From: Coleophoma eucalyptorum
Taxonomy: Eukaryota; Ascomycota; Leotiomycetes; Helotiales; Dermateaceae
Length of the DNA stretch: 64,000 nucleotides
NCBI GenBank assembly: GCA_026120035.1
Contig: JALRME010000004.1
Location: forward strand, 930,001-994,000
Direction: 5' to 3'
The notes beneath the pieces were generated by a model that worked only from the letters and a program-made list of their open reading frames with translations, searched no databases and was not told the DNA's origin. Made by a program: the position numbers and the translations under genes. This document shows, piece after piece, positions 1 through 11,625 of this stretch (positions are counted from its first letter, which is position 1; each line of letters opens with the position of its first letter).

Positions 1-1186
1 AACATGAATTTGAAGATTCTGACTGAGATCGCGCTTCCAAGGTATTTAGAAAAGAGTGTACAGTCCCTCGAGACAACTGACAATGATTCTGTGGTTGACC
101 TGGAAACTATATTTCACGAACTGACAACTCAACTCATGGGTAAAATGGCTTACAATGTAAGGGTGGTCTCGTCAACTTTTGGGTGCTTGTGTTTACTGCT
201 ATGAGATCTTACTGATAATGTGTAGATGGAAATGCATTCAGCTGACGCTTTCTCTGTGGCATTTGAGTATGCAAGTGGAGCAACAGGAGAAAGATTTCAA
301 AATCCGCTATGGCAGATATCCGAAATTATTTTTGGCGTACAATTGCGCAAGTCAATTGCTCGTATAAGAACGTTTGGATCTGCAATTGTTAGTAATGCAA
401 TCAAGCAGCGACAAGCAGTTGGCCATGATATAGCCGAGCCGCTTGACTCTGTTTCCGGAAGTCTCATCAATTCTTTATTGGACTCTATTGACGACGAAAA
501 GATGGTAGCTGATGCTGCCTTGAATTATTTATCTGCAGGTGCGTATGCCATACTCTCAAATAGCCACCCTTCTAAGTATCTCAGGCAGAGACACAACAGC
601 GCAAGCTCTCACTTGGGCGTTTTATCTGCTCATGAGACATCCTTGGGTGGTCCAGGCAATCAGAAGTGAAATCAGAGCCATGAAGATATCACAGCAGAAT
701 AACGGTAAACCAATGCCATTGTTCCACCCGTCTCTACTACCGTACACAATGGCAACATTCTATGAAACCTTAAGGCTATATCCACCAGTGCCATTTGAGC
801 TCAAGCAGTGCGAAAAGGAGACGACATTGCCTGATGGAACTTATCTGCCCAAAACTGCGGTCTTGGTTTGGTGCACATGGGCCATGAATCGTTCTAAGAT
901 CACTTGGGGCAATGATGCTGATGAGTTTGTACCTGGAAGATGGTTAGACGACAGTGGAGGTCTCATCTCTAGAACTGCCTCTGAGTATCCCGTATTCAAT
1001 GGTGGGCCACGAACATGCCTGGGGAAGAAAATGGCGGAGGTTGTCGCCGTGCAGGTCATTGCAACACTGGTGACGAGGTTTGAATTTTGCCCTTTGGATA
1101 ATGGTGAGAGAATCAGTAAGAACAGCCTCACGCTACCGATGGAAGGTGGCTTGCCATGTTATGTAAAGCAATCACCTGATCTATAA
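1..1186 (+). CDS. Cytochrome P450, 5' partial
   Basis: C-terminal two thirds of a microsomal-type P450 monooxygenase. Exons are <1..156, 226..538 and 585..1186; introns are 69 and 46 nt and both joins keep frame. The I-helix oxygen-binding motif AGRDTTAQ is formed across the second splice. The K-helix ExxR is ETLR, and the heme-binding loop is FNGGPRTCLGKKMAE with its cysteine ligand. The AGRDTT form and the text around ETLRLYPPVPFE resemble CYP52/CYP704-type fatty-acid or alkane hydroxylases; substrate is inference. The reading frame is open to base 1, so the N-terminal membrane anchor lies outside the window. No redox partner or cluster enzyme is seen next to it. Confidence 0.9.
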
Positions 1187-1664
1187 GCCTGCTATTCCAG
1201 TTCGCATCTTGTAGATTTGAGCATGATTCCAGTAATGTTTCAGTGCAAGCAGCCTTTGGATTGCGGTAAAACAGCATCTTAGAATTGATTCCAAATATGG
1301 GTATGATTTGATGAGCACGCATAAATGGCAATAACTATGCTAAGTCTATGGTTTCGCTTCTGTGACGATACCCCTCGAAACCTATGCTTGTGGCTTACAA
1401 AGCCGGATTACAGATGACTTGGCTACATGCCCCGCAATAGCATCACTAAAGTCATCATTGATGACAGTTCTGTTTAAAACCTCGCAGGGCGTGAAGACAG
1501 AGCAACTTTGAAGAAAGTGCTTATACAATTATTTCAGCGAAGCTCCTACATAAATGCTCATGAATTAGAAATTGGGGAGACTACATAAAACAGTACTGCA
1601 CTCCATCTTGGTCCAAGTCTTCAGAGCAGAGTGTATCTACAGTTTCCAACCCAATTCGATCAAA
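1187..1664. other. Intergenic, P450 to hydrolase
   Basis: It holds the P450 3' end and the hydrolase promoter and leader. The frame of the next gene is open from 1572, but no conserved sequence precedes the ATG at 1665. Nothing else is seen. Confidence 0.6.
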
Positions 1665-2540
1665 ATGGCAATTACAACCAATTTCATCCATGCGGACGGA
1701 GTCAAAGTCTTCTATCGAGAAGGCAAATCTCTGGACAAGCCTAATGCCCCAGTGATATTGCTCCTACACGGATTTCCATCTTCCTCCCATCAATATCGCA
1801 ACCTCATACTCCTACTCAGCCATAAGTACCGAGTTATCGCTCCTGACCTGCCGGGCTATGGCTTCACAGAAGTACCAGAAGAGCGCGAATACAAGTACAC
1901 GTTCGACTCACTATCAAATACGATCGAAGCGTTCCTTGATGCTCTTTCCATTGAGAAATTCATAGCCTATGTCTTCGACTATGGAGCACCTACGGCATGG
2001 AAAATAGCTTTGAGACGGCCAGAGGCCATTACCGCAATTATCTCTCAAAACGGAAATGCATATGAAGAAGGGCTTGGGTTTTTCTGGGACCCCATTCGTT
2101 CTTACTGGGCATCGGGCGCAAAAGAGGAGCGCGAAGCGTTGAGCAAGGCATTCTTGAACCTTCCAACTACACAATGGCAATATGACCATGGAACGCCTAG
2201 CACTCATAGCATTGCCCCCGAAGCACCATATCTGGACTTTGCACTCTTCGAACGCCCTGGAAACCACGATATTCAGTTGGATCTTCTTTATGATTATAAG
2301 GAGAATGTTAAATTGTACCCACAGTTACATGATTATTTCAAGAAGAGTCAGGTTCCCCTCCTGGCAGTCTGGGGCAAGAATGACGATATTTTCTTGTGGC
2401 CGGGGGCTGAGGCGTTCAAGAAAGACATCGTTGGTGCAGAGATCGTCTTGCTAGACGCAGGGCATTTTGCCGTTGAAAGTCACACGGCCGAAATTGCTGA
2501 GCTTATGCTAGGCTTTTTGGATAGGAAAGGGATTTTTTGA
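1665..2540 (+). CDS. Alpha/beta hydrolase, haloalkane dehalogenase/epoxide hydrolase-like
   Basis: Intronless 291-residue alpha/beta-hydrolase-fold enzyme. The oxyanion segment is LLLHGFPSSSHQYRNL. The nucleophile elbow YVFDYGAPTAW puts an aspartate (about residue 105) where most lipases have serine, as in haloalkane dehalogenases and soluble epoxide hydrolases. The acid lies in AVWGKNDDIF and the catalytic histidine in LLDAGHFAVESH, so the triad looks complete. The frame is open from 1572, but MAITTNFIHADG begins where family members usually start, so the ATG at 1665 is preferred. Similar fungal genes are often annotated as detoxifying hydrolases. The real substrate (halide or epoxide) cannot be read from sequence. 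Confidence 0.88.
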   Translation: MAITTNFIHADGVKVFYREGKSLDKPNAPVILLLHGFPSSSHQYRNLILLLSHKYRVIAPDLPGYGFTEVPEEREYKYTFDSLSNTIEAFLDALSIEKFIAYVFDYGAPTAWKIALRRPEAITAIISQNGNAYEEGLGFFWDPIRSYWASGAKEEREALSKAFLNLPTTQWQYDHGTPSTHSIAPEAPYLDFALFERPGNHDIQLDLLYDYKENVKLYPQLHDYFKKSQVPLLAVWGKNDDIFLWPGAEAFKKDIVGAEIVLLDAGHFAVESHTAEIAELMLGFLDRKGIF

Positions 2541-3399
2541 AGTACTTGATTGACTTCTGAGCTTCTCCTTGGTTGATGTTCCCAGTGGGGCCTATTTTGA
2601 TCCATTTCTCAATGATACAAAATTGTCTAAATCGACTGTTTGGCCGTATTTTCTGTCGTTATAATGTAATCACTATCTAGCAAATTAGATAGCTCTAATT
2701 GACTCGATATAATGCAAATCATTACGATGCAATCATAAAGATGAGTGTGCGATGCTTAAAGTTAACCTTGGTGTCGGAAACCTTTGTTATGGTAGACTTG
2801 CTTTGAAGAAGTATAATGCATCGCAGATGTTGCCATAATAGATTAATGGTCGATAGGAGTACGGCGACAAATGGTACTTCCGCACAAAGCAGAAAAATTT
2901 GCAAGGCAACGATCAGTAAACTTCGGCCGAGAAGCTCTGCAGGGCAACTAGGAAAGATGATTCCGTCAAATTGAAGAGCCCCCTTATCGTAGACGGGTAC
3001 AGGCTCTCTTCTGCCTCAAAGAGCAATAAGCGACAAGCGACAGGTGGAGAAAGCAACAAGAGTTCGGCCGAGGATAAGTTAACGGCCGAGATTGTGGGGA
3101 GGGCAATAGGTAGGCAATTGGCGATTTATGAATGGACGATGACCTTAAAAGGAGACGGTCGGTTATCATGGATTCTTGGATGTTTGCTCTGAAGATGGGG
3201 GAAGTACCGCTCATCTCATGCCTGTCAAATGCAGCCCGTGACGAGGAATGGAGATCCGGACCGTGTGTTATCAATAATGGAAGCAATGATAACAAAGGGA
3301 GATGTTCTTTTATTTTTTACATAAAGTGCCCTGTGCACAAAAGCCAGTCTCCGAGGGCTTCCCTAAGTGCTTGTAATTGCTTCAAGTCTTTAGATCAGT
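2541..3399. other. Intergenic, hydrolase to NCS1 permease
   Basis: About 860 bp between two same-strand genes. Small open frames at 2971-3407 show no recognisable domain and overlap on both strands. I see no gene here. Confidence 0.5.
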
Positions 3400-5325
3400 A
3401 TGTCTAGATTCCAGCAAGGTCTCTCGCGACGAGTGAATGCGGTCCGCGCAGCTTTCGAAAGCAAAGATGCATTTATAAAAGCCATTGAAACATCTGAATC
3501 AGCAACGGGTCGCCTGGACGAGAGGAATCCGTACAGGAATGAGGATCTTGATATTAGCCCTCCTGCACATTGGACTTGGGCTTGGTATGATTACGCAGCA
3601 TTCTGGTGGGCATATGGTGAGTCGGAATCAGTCTTTGGTTCACCATAGTGATGCCTAATGGTGACAATAGGCTTTTCCCCTGGTGTGTGGAGTGTAGGGT
3701 CCTCTTTGATCAGTGTCGGATTGACTTCATGGCAAGGTAGATGACCACTCTGTGTAGTATAACGCACCACGCAGAAAACTAATTGAAAATTTCAGCTTTA
3801 ATCTGCGTCTTTATCGGATACTCGCTCGGTGCACTTGGCGTCGTGCTACACTCTCGTTCGGCAGCGACATATCACTTCGGATTTCCAGTCGAGAGCCGTA
3901 TCCCATGGGGATTGCGAGCAGCATATTTCCCAGTGCTTGTTCGCGTCATGACCGCAACTATCTGGGTTGGAGTCTCCCTTACACAAGGAGGGTATTTTGT
4001 AGCCGTTCTCCTTCGCTGTATCTTCGGCCATCGATTCTCAGACATACCCAACCACATTCCTACCAGTGCTGGAATCACAACACAGCAGATGATTGGGTTA
4101 GTTATAATATGGTTCGGTAGCTTGCCACTCTTGAGTGTACCGATTCCGAAGATCAGGAAGATCTTTTCCGTCAAGTCAGTATTGCTTCCACCAATAACTA
4201 TCGGCCTATTTGCATATTGTATGGTGAGAGGCAAGGGAAAGTCTAATGATAATTTTACGTCAACGACGAGTATGCATGGCTCCGCTCTAGCATGGGCAAT
4301 GGTAGGTACCTGAAAGATTTATGATAGCGTTAATCTATACTGACAAAGCGCTATAGCTTAATGGTGTCAACTCAGTTATGGGTAAAACCAGCACCTTGGT
4401 AGTCAATCAGCCTGATATTGCGAGATATGCTCGGACACGGAATACACCACTTTGGTCCCAGGCACTAGGCCTACCTATTGGTAATACGGCTTGTGCTGCT
4501 CTCGGAATATACGCCACGGCATCACTTGAGGCAGCATGGGGAAAGGCTTATTGGAATCCTTGGGACTTGTTAGACGAGATCTTGAATCGAGAATGGAATG
4601 CTGGTACCCGAACTTGGGTAGCAATTGTGAATCTGGGATTCATATTATCACAAGTGGCTGGTAATCTTGGGTGAGTCTTTAATTCTTTGAACATTTCATA
4701 CCCTCCAACTAATCAATATAGTGCAAATGTTATCCCATGGGGTGCGGATGCTATGACGTTTTATCCTCGATTCCTCAACATTGAGCGAGGTATGTATCTC
4801 GCATATATTCTTGGAGTATGTATTGTTCCCTGGAAAATCTTGAAGAGTGCTTCTTCATTTCTTTCATTTCTCGGAGGGTATAGCATCTTTCTCGGTCCAT
4901 TCCTCGGAATCTTCATTACAGACTACTTCGTCATTAGAAAAGGAAATGTCTATGTCAAGGACCTCTATGACACGAAAGGTCGATATTGGTACTGGCATGG
5001 TATCAGCTGGCGGGCTATTGTAGCCTATCTCTTCGCCGTTGTTTGGACACTCCCTGGTTTTGCTTCTGTTTTTGGAAACACAGTTCCAGCTGGATGGTTG
5101 AAGCTATATAAGCTAAGCTGGATCTTCACTTGTGCTGTGAGCAGTGTTATCTATTTCTGTGTATGCATGATCGGAAACTTTGGAAAGGAGGATAGAGCCA
5201 TGGGGTTTGAGCAGGTGTATCATGAAGGTCAATATCTTGATGGCCAAGAACCCGGAAGTGCAGAACCTTCGGAGGTGGATTTTGTCGATGTGAGTGCGAA
5301 TACTAGTAAAGGGATTGAGAAGTAG
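3400..5325 (+). CDS. NCS1-family nucleobase/allantoin permease
   Basis: Five exons (3400..3616, 3671..3736, 3796..4301, 4357..4670, 4722..5325) give a 568-residue protein; all four joins keep frame. This is the usual length for the fungal Fur/Dal4-type branch of nucleobase-cation-symport-1 plasma-membrane carriers, with 12 predicted membrane helices. Diagnostic text includes WTWAWYDYAAFWW near TM1, SAGITTQQMIG, VVNQPDIARYAR, and NVIPWGADAMTFYPRFLNI followed by RGMYLAYILG. Likely substrates are uracil, uridine, allantoin or related compounds; motif reading does not settle which. The hydrophilic C-terminal tail is acidic (EPGSAEPSEVDFVDVS), as in carriers regulated by endocytosis, but that regulation is inference. 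It stands alone, with no purine-catabolism genes nearby. Confidence 0.92.
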
Positions 5326-5485
5326 AGTCAGCAGCTGTGAGACTTAGGGTGTCTGTGTACCAGGTCTACAAACGCCTAGAAATTGAGCTAATAGTGGGTT
5401 TTTATGGAATGAGCAGTTACGTCTTGAAAGGATTGGGCAGCTAGATGCAAGAAAATGCTCAATTGTGCTTTTTGAGTTCGTATGA

Positions 5486-6847
5486 TTAAAAAGTAACCTT
5501 CTTGCCCTGAAAGGTAGCTGTCTTTTGGGCCTCTTTCGCCTTCTTTGCTGCCTGCCAACTGGCGTGCAAAGGTCCCGCATCGTCGCGTTTCTTCGTTTCA
5601 AATGTCCTGGGCTTTACTGCAATGGCATTCTCACCAGTGGCCCTTTCGAAATTTCTCTGTCTTCCACCGGAACCTCTGCCTCTGTCCCCACTCTCCTTTG
5701 CGCCCCTCTTTGCATCCCAACCATCATTTTCTCGAGGAGTCTGGCCTTTCAAGCCTAGCCCCTTCTTAACATGATTTGCTTGCGTGCCGAATTTCTTCTC
5801 TGCAATAGCTCTCCGTGCCATTTGCCCTTTACGATTTTTTCGGACTGGAGGTGCAGCAATTTCTTCGATATCCGAGGCTTCTGATTCAGAGCCCGACCAA
5901 TATCCTCCCATAAGGGTCGGAAGAAAGGTTGATCCTCCTGCCTTTTTTGGAGGCTCCTTGGGCTTTGCAGCCTTTGCTTTCTTTGCTTGTGGTTCAAATT
6001 CGGGTTCTGGTGAAGCAGAAGGAGATGGCGTAATTGAGAGATCGCGGAGGGACATTGTTGAGCGTGGAAGGTTTTCGTCGAAGCTTTCTTCGTCAGAAGA
6101 TGCACCAAGAAGGGCATCATATCGTGCTAATTCTTCTTCATCAAGAGAACCCTCTGCCTGGTCTTCATCTTGTTCGAGACCCTCGTTATCAGACCCAAAG
6201 CCATTCCATTCAGACTCTTCAATCTCTTCACTTGGTGTGTCTAGCACGTCTGCTCCATGCCTGCTGACCAATTGTGCTGAACCACTGCCTTTCAATATAC
6301 CGGTTATTGAATCCGTCTTAGCTCCATCCGACTTCGCCTTTGCTTTCGATTTCAATTTTGAGCCTTGAGCGGGAGCTGGTATGCCAAAAGCAATGTACAA
6401 TCCATTCATGATCTGCGCCAGGGCATCTCTAACAGTTGCCATATTATAGACGCCGCTCACAACATTGTGCAGGGCAGTGATTTGTTCTTCGGTCCCTTCA
6501 GGTTTCGGCGCCAAAGTATTGACCACAGAGGGTAGCAAGTCGGATGCCGCAATCGCATCAGATCTCAGGAGAGTTTTGTGCAGAAGTGCATCCGTCGCCT
6601 TATCTAAATCCAATCCTTTCAATGCCACTATCTCTCTTGTTATACGTGCCAATTCTTGCGCATCGTTCTTCCCCTTGGCTTGCTTTTCCTTCTTCCCCAA
6701 CTTCTGCCGGTACAATCCCTTCGCGTTTTTCAAAGCTTTGTGTAAAACTTTCTTGCTCTGCACAAGCTTTTCCTCGACACCTTTCTTGCGCATATCTTGG
6801 ACCCGGTCGGCATCGTTTGCGTAGCCATCGCGTTTTCGTTTCGGCAT
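5486..6847 (-). CDS. BUD22: BUD22/SRFBP1-family ribosome biogenesis protein
   Basis: Intronless 453-residue nuclear/nucleolar protein. The start MPKRKRDGYANDADRV (6847) is preferred over a methionine 11 codons upstream because a basic nuclear-localisation-like start is typical. The N-terminal third is a lysine-rich helical region (VQSKKVLHKALKNAKGLYRQ and on), the middle is acidic and low-complexity, and the basic tail ends FQGKKVTF, the conserved end of the Bud22 family. In yeast Bud22 is needed for small-subunit rRNA processing; the same role is inferred here. It ends convergently with the NCS1 permease and is divergent from the SDR gene, with about 330 bp between their starts. Confidence 0.85.
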   Translation of the reverse strand: MPKRKRDGYANDADRVQDMRKKGVEEKLVQSKKVLHKALKNAKGLYRQKLGKKEKQAKGKNDAQELARITREIVALKGLDLDKATDALLHKTLLRSDAIAASDLLPSVVNTLAPKPEGTEEQITALHNVVSGVYNMATVRDALAQIMNGLYIAFGIPAPAQGSKLKSKAKAKSDGAKTDSITGILKGSGSAQLVSRHGADVLDTPSEEIEESEWNGFGSDNEGLEQDEDQAEGSLDEEELARYDALLGASSDEESFDENLPRSTMSLRDLSITPSPSASPEPEFEPQAKKAKAAKPKEPPKKAGGSTFLPTLMGGYWSGSESEASDIEEIAAPPVRKNRKGQMARRAIAEKKFGTQANHVKKGLGLKGQTPRENDGWDAKRGAKESGDRGRGSGGRQRNFERATGENAIAVKPRTFETKKRDDAGPLHASWQAAKKAKEAQKTATFQGKKVTF

Positions 6848-7174
6848 TGTGAAGTGATATTGATGGTTGTTCATCAACAAGGCTGGAGACGCTGAACTTT
6901 TTCGAAATACATCGGTCAGGAATGAGTTTTATCCGGTACACCGCTTCCAAGTTGGGAAGAGACTGTTACTTGATAAGAGCTTGCGGCGATAAGGCACGCT
7001 TCGGACCCCACCATTGCCATGCACCTTTGATTAGAAACCATACCCAAATATGCACCTCTCATGACGACAGATTGTACAAAGATAGCGACCCCACTATAAG
7101 AGATTTCTCATCTCTTTACTGTAAATCCTTTCTTTCGCTTTCATACAGTTTGATATTTAGATTGAAGTTTCAAT
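6848..7174. promoter_or_regulatory. Divergent promoter, BUD22 / SDR
   Basis: A 327-bp shared upstream region. On the SDR side a CCACTATAAG stretch near 7091 followed by C/T-rich sequence looks like a fungal core promoter. No operator-like repeat is seen. Confidence 0.4.
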
Positions 7175-8171
7175 ATGGCAACTTCCTCAATCCAAGCAGC
7201 AAACCTCTTTTCGGTGAATGGCCTCGTTGCTGTCGTTACAGGAGGAGGATCTGGTAAGCTTAAGTGCAGTTTGGAGCCTGAGGGCTTGACTGATGTGTCA
7301 AAGGTATTGGCCTGATGATGGCAAGAGCTCTGGCTCTCAATGGCGCACACAAGGTCTACATCATCGGACGACGCAAAGACGTTCTCGAAAAGGCTGCGGC
7401 ATCAGTCACAACATCGAACATAATCCCCATAGTTGGAGATGTCACATCGAAAACCGATCTCGAATCCATTGCGGCAAAGATTGCTTCTGAAGAAGGATAC
7501 ATCAATATTCTTGTTGCAAATTCTGGTATTATTGGCCCTCAAGCCAAGCCTAGCATAACTCCGTCGATGAGTCTTTCCGAATTTCAAGGCGCTTTTGCGG
7601 ACACAAGCTTTGATGATTTCGTGAACACATTCGCAGTCAATGTGGGTGGGGTTTGGCTCACGATCATGTCATTCTTGGGTCTGTTGGATGCTGGCAATAA
7701 GAAAGGAAACTTGACACAGAAGAGTCAAATCATCACCACAAGCAGTATTGCAAGCTTCAACAGAGCTGTTCCTGGTGGGTACAGCTATGGGCAGAGCAAG
7801 GCTGCCGTGACACATTTGACCAAACAATTGTCAACTGGCTTGGTACCTTACGAGATCAGAGTCAACAGTATTGCTCCTGGATGTAAGTCTCCTTACCACA
7901 AGATTATTGAAATAGTGGCCTGCCAAATTCTGTGGTTGCACGCGGTATTTGACCTCAGCTAACCTGAACAGTGTTTCCTTCGGATATGGCTGCTGGTTTA
8001 ATTGGTGACGGAAACCTTCCCAAATCAAAGGTGCCACTTGAGAGAGCTGGGTCTGAAGAAGACATGGCTGGTGCCATCCTGTTCCTTGCAAGCAAAGCAG
8101 GTGCATATGTTTCTGGAAACATTCTTCTTATTGATGGTGGTCGATTAAGCATTCACCCGGCGGCGTATTGA
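7175..8171 (+). CDS. Short-chain dehydrogenase/reductase
   Basis: Three exons (7175..7253, 7304..7882, 7972..8171) encode 285 residues of a classical SDR. The cofactor motif TGGGSGIG is assembled across intron 1. Further marks are NSG in VANSGII, the catalytic serine in ITTSSIAS, YSYGQSK as the YxxxK active site, and the PG motif in NSIAPG just before intron 2. The C-terminal DMAGAILFLASKAGAYVSG and LLIDGG are canonical. An arginine-rich stretch after the first beta strand (GRRKD) suggests NADP(H) preference; this is inference. Substrate is unknown. No biosynthetic partners flank it. Confidence 0.92.
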
Positions 8172-8855
8172 ATCATTGCCAAGACAGTTGACTTCGTAGA
8201 ACGGAATAAGACATAGATTTCTGATAGTGAGATTAGACTTACGCTGCAAGAATTGAACAAAGTGGTGTAGCATATCTCATTCGCTTGCATTGTTCAGTAA
8301 ACCGGTACTGTAGTGCATAATCAAGGAAGACCAAGTTCCGCTTCCACGCTGTAGATTTGCAAATAGCACGGTTTCGCTGCATCATGATACCATCCTTGCC
8401 TACCCTAATCTTCTACTGCCTTATTCCATGAGCTGTAGTTGGTTCGTCTGCGAGAACACCGGCTGGTAAAATTGTCCACTGGGCTAGTAAAGCAGCCTGG
8501 GGCGAATCAAAGCAAGGGTCCATGCAGGATTCAGCTGAGATGGTTCTTAAATGACGCACGACACCGACGCGATAAGGCCAGTGGGGTAATTTGTAAAATC
8601 AAGCTTTGTGTCAAGCCTTTCCCCCCCGCCGTTACTTTTGCCAAGATATAAAAGCTTGGCCTTCCTCGTTTTCCCTCTCCTCCAAAGTCATCATTCAATC
8701 CTATAAAACAATTCCAATATCAGTATGTACTTCGACTCTTCTTGTTATCTCAACTTCCACTCTGCAGATAACATCCCGTTCTATTCTGTCGATACTAACG
8801 CTTACCTCTCTTGATAGCCCAAACACCAACCTTCCAACCAATCTCACTAGCAATC
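8172..8855. other. Intergenic with leader of the 73-aa gene
   Basis: The last 200 bp are C/T-rich and contain GATATAAAAG near 8645, a likely TATA element. A GT...AG pair between about 8725 and 8818 may be a 5'-UTR intron. Nothing else is seen. Confidence 0.4.
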
Positions 8856-9159
8856 ATGGGTCTCGAAGACGATTTCAAAAGCGCCGAGCAAGATTTGACC
8901 GGACAGGGTGGAAATGATGGCCAAAACAATGCCACCAACTCTGACGGCAGCAACGACAAGACCGAGGACACCTTGGTCGACTCTGGTGCGTAACTAATCA
9001 GTTCTCTTATAAGTCCCTATCCTGCTTGTTACCATGCGGAAGCTGACCACGGCGTGTGCCGCAATAGCTGTTGATCAATTTGCAACCAAGGAGGGAATGC
9101 CTGCTGGTTTTGACCCCGAGGTCAACAACGTTGTGAATGACGAGATCAACAAATTCTAA
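8856..9159 (+). CDS. Small conserved fungal hydrophilic protein
   Basis: Two exons (8856..8985, 9068..9159; intron 82 nt) give a 73-residue, very hydrophilic protein. It starts MGLEDDFKSAEQDLTGQ and ends VNNVVNDEINKF. The Gly/Asn/Asp-rich middle looks disordered, and the second half carries AVDQFATKEGMPAGFDPEV. I recall short proteins of this layout as widespread and uncharacterised in Pezizomycotina. No signal peptide, membrane segment or enzymatic motif is seen. The alternative donor at 8990 would cause an early stop, which supports the join used. Function unknown; a stress or seed-maturation-like role would be a guess. Confidence 0.75.
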
Positions 9160-10640
9160 ATTGGGTTGATTCTCTGTCGTTGGAAACAATGTATACCTTT
9201 TAGCTTGTGCGAAATACTCGAATTGAACATCAAATTTCTTCTTAATATATCTGGCTTTTGTGACCCGTGTTCTATGACACCCTAGTGTGCTCAATGACCT
9301 GAATATACGAGCTGCATCGGCCCTAGAGTGCAGTGGAACAAGCCCAATCTCCCTGCGCCTCAGTTGATCATAGCCTGAAGCTAGATTTAAAGGTGCCATT
9401 TAGCGAGGAGTTCGCTAATGCTGCACATTAAATAGCGTATGAGCCCCCACTTAGTTACTGCTTCCTCGGCCAGTCTTCCGTTAAATGGGCGAAAACGTTC
9501 CACAATAATAATGAGATTAACGTAGAACCTGTCCGAAGCCTTAAGTAACCGAAAACAGAGAATGGCCTGTCTATACATGGATACGAGGGTAGAAACCTCG
9601 GGAATTGACAAAACGGCCATCATCCTCTTAGAAAGCAGATTAAATGGAAACAAGTCCATCTTTGTCAGTTCTGCGCTCTAGGGCCCTTTGAGTAAACAGT
9701 TGGCCAATTGGCAAAGATATCTAGCTAGAAATCTTTGTGCTTTTGTCCATCTGATCAAATAAGGTTTATTACAAAAGTAGGGTTGAAATGCTCTGTGACT
9801 TTCAACTTGTCTCTCTTGTTGTCTTCTTCAGACTTTGAAATCAGACCTCTCTTGGGTTAGCTTTATACTACATACCAGTCTCCAATTTACAACATTTAGA
9901 AAGACATCGCAGCTACCAAGAGCATTACCTTTTACCCCGAAATCCTCACTGCCTGGCATTACATCCCTACCACATAATTAGAACAGCAAGTTTTCTATCT
10001 ACAAAGTCACTATCAACCTCTCTGAACATGTACGTATTAAGTTTCTCGCTCCCTCTGATATCACGGCCACTTTTATGGTTAAAAGACTGGGGGTCAAAAA
10101 TTCCTTTCTTTCATCTTTGCGACTAGTTCTGCGTTATTCTTCAGCCAGTTGATCTTATCTCGCTTCGTTATCATGCCCAAGGTACCTCCTGCAATTCCAG
10201 TTTGAGAGACAGTGCTCTATCGACAATCGCTTCAGCTTCTGGATGCAAGGCAGCATGAGGTCCAAATTACGAGGATTGGAAATTCCGCTTGGCTGGCCCT
10301 GAGTGCATTGAGCTGCTTCGCGAAATTCATGTCGGAACGGTTCCAAGCACGTGAAAAGGCGAAGTATCCTGTGGTGAAGCCCAGAACAGCGAATATGTAA
10401 AGGATGATTCCGAGCCGTGAGGAGACAGTGAAGAGAAGATAGTTGCCACCACCGTCGGAGTTACATATAGTTTACGGTTCTGTGTAGTTCATATGACGAC
10501 GCATTATCACATAAGTATTGTGATTTGACAGGTAAAACGTGCTGGCTTTCTAAGCAATTACTGAGGCCCTACTAAATAGAGCCTCATTGGCTGGCCAATA
10601 GCTTACATATTCTTTTACCTGAGGCCACCGGACTGACGAT
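9160..10640. other. Gene-poor stretch with possible relic ORF
   Basis: About 1.5 kb without a convincing gene. On the minus strand roughly 10232..10466 stays open and encodes one hydrophobic segment (RLGIILYIFAVLGFTTGYFA) followed by a polar tail. It has no start codon and nothing recognisable upstream, so it may be the remains of a membrane-protein gene. The rest is AT-rich, probably leader or degraded sequence next to the transposon relic that follows. Confidence 0.3.
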
Positions 10641-10654
10641 ATCTAGTTATATAT

Positions 10655-11625
10655 TCATCCCTTGGCAAGGGATAGAAGTAGTCCAACTAACTCCTCAATC
10701 CCTATACTATATAGGTACCGTGTTATACTCCCGGATGAGAAAATTGAGGCTATAATCCAGTGGATAAGTAGCTATTTCGACCGTCGAGCTTTATCTGTTT
10801 CCAAGATCGCAAAGGAATTTGGAATCAAAGCATCAAGGGATACGATTCTGGTTGCCTTTGTACGACACGGATATTATTATCATGTACCCGATAGTAAGCC
10901 CTTTATATCGAAGGAGATAAAGCTCAAACGATGGATCTTTTCAATCGTGTATTAGGATCGACCAAAGGAATAGCGGCGAAAGGGTATATACACCGATGAA
11001 ATAACAACTTCTTCAAACCTTCGCCGTCGATAGAAAATACTCCGGAAAAGAGGAGAACGACATCGACTTAATTATGTATAGTTTACATTTCATAGCGGCC
11101 GGAAGGCTTTACATTATTAGGTAGTAATTGGATATAACTTTAAGAGTAATATACTCTTTGTTTCAACAGAAGGAGAAGACAAAGGATTTACACAAAAGAA
11201 GTACGAGAATCAGATTCTTCGCGGAGCTTTAAAAGATATTATGAAAGATCGATATAACCTAGGCTATTTCTGTGTTGAAGATAGAAGTCCTATACACGGA
11301 AAAAAGGATTCAAAGGGAACCAAGGCTTTTGTAATAATGCACGAGTTAAGTGTTATATCCACACTCTCTGGTGGCCTCCTTCACTAGATTTAAATCCTAT
11401 TAAGAATGTATGGAGGATTCTAAAGCAACTACTACGGAATAGAAATCCATACGGAGGCTAGAGTATTCAATAGTTAAAGGATGCTATAGTTGATATCTGG
11501 GAGAACGAGATTTTAGCTAAAAAAGCACTTTAATAAGTATATAGATTCTTTACCTGAAAGGCTTGAAAAGGTTAGGTTTAGAAAGGGAGCTCAATAAATA
11601 AGCGGCGGCAGCTTTGTACCTAATT
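10655..11625 (+). mobile_element. Degenerate Tc1/mariner-type DNA transposon
   Basis: Remains of a Tc1-family transposase. An N-terminal helix-turn-helix region is open from 10662 to 10955 (IPILYRYRVILPDEKIEAII, then ISKIAKEFG-like text and RHGYYYHVPDSKPFIS). Downstream, fragments of the DDE catalytic domain remain: a block near 11270-11300 reading EDRSPIHGKKDS, and WPPSLDLNPIKNVWRILKQ at about 11372-11428, the third-acidic-residue signature of the family. Stops interrupt the frame throughout and the region is AT-rich. I could not find convincing terminal inverted repeats or a TA duplication, so the ends are approximate. Confidence 0.75.

Noticed and set aside
5784..6368. 194-codon plus-strand ORF opposite BUD22
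   Set aside because: Shadow of the acidic/serine-rich BUD22 coding sequence; BUD22 has family similarity on the other strand.
9007..9399. 130-codon minus-strand ORF over the second exon of the 73-aa gene
   Set aside because: Antisense to a conserved exon and without recognisable similarity.
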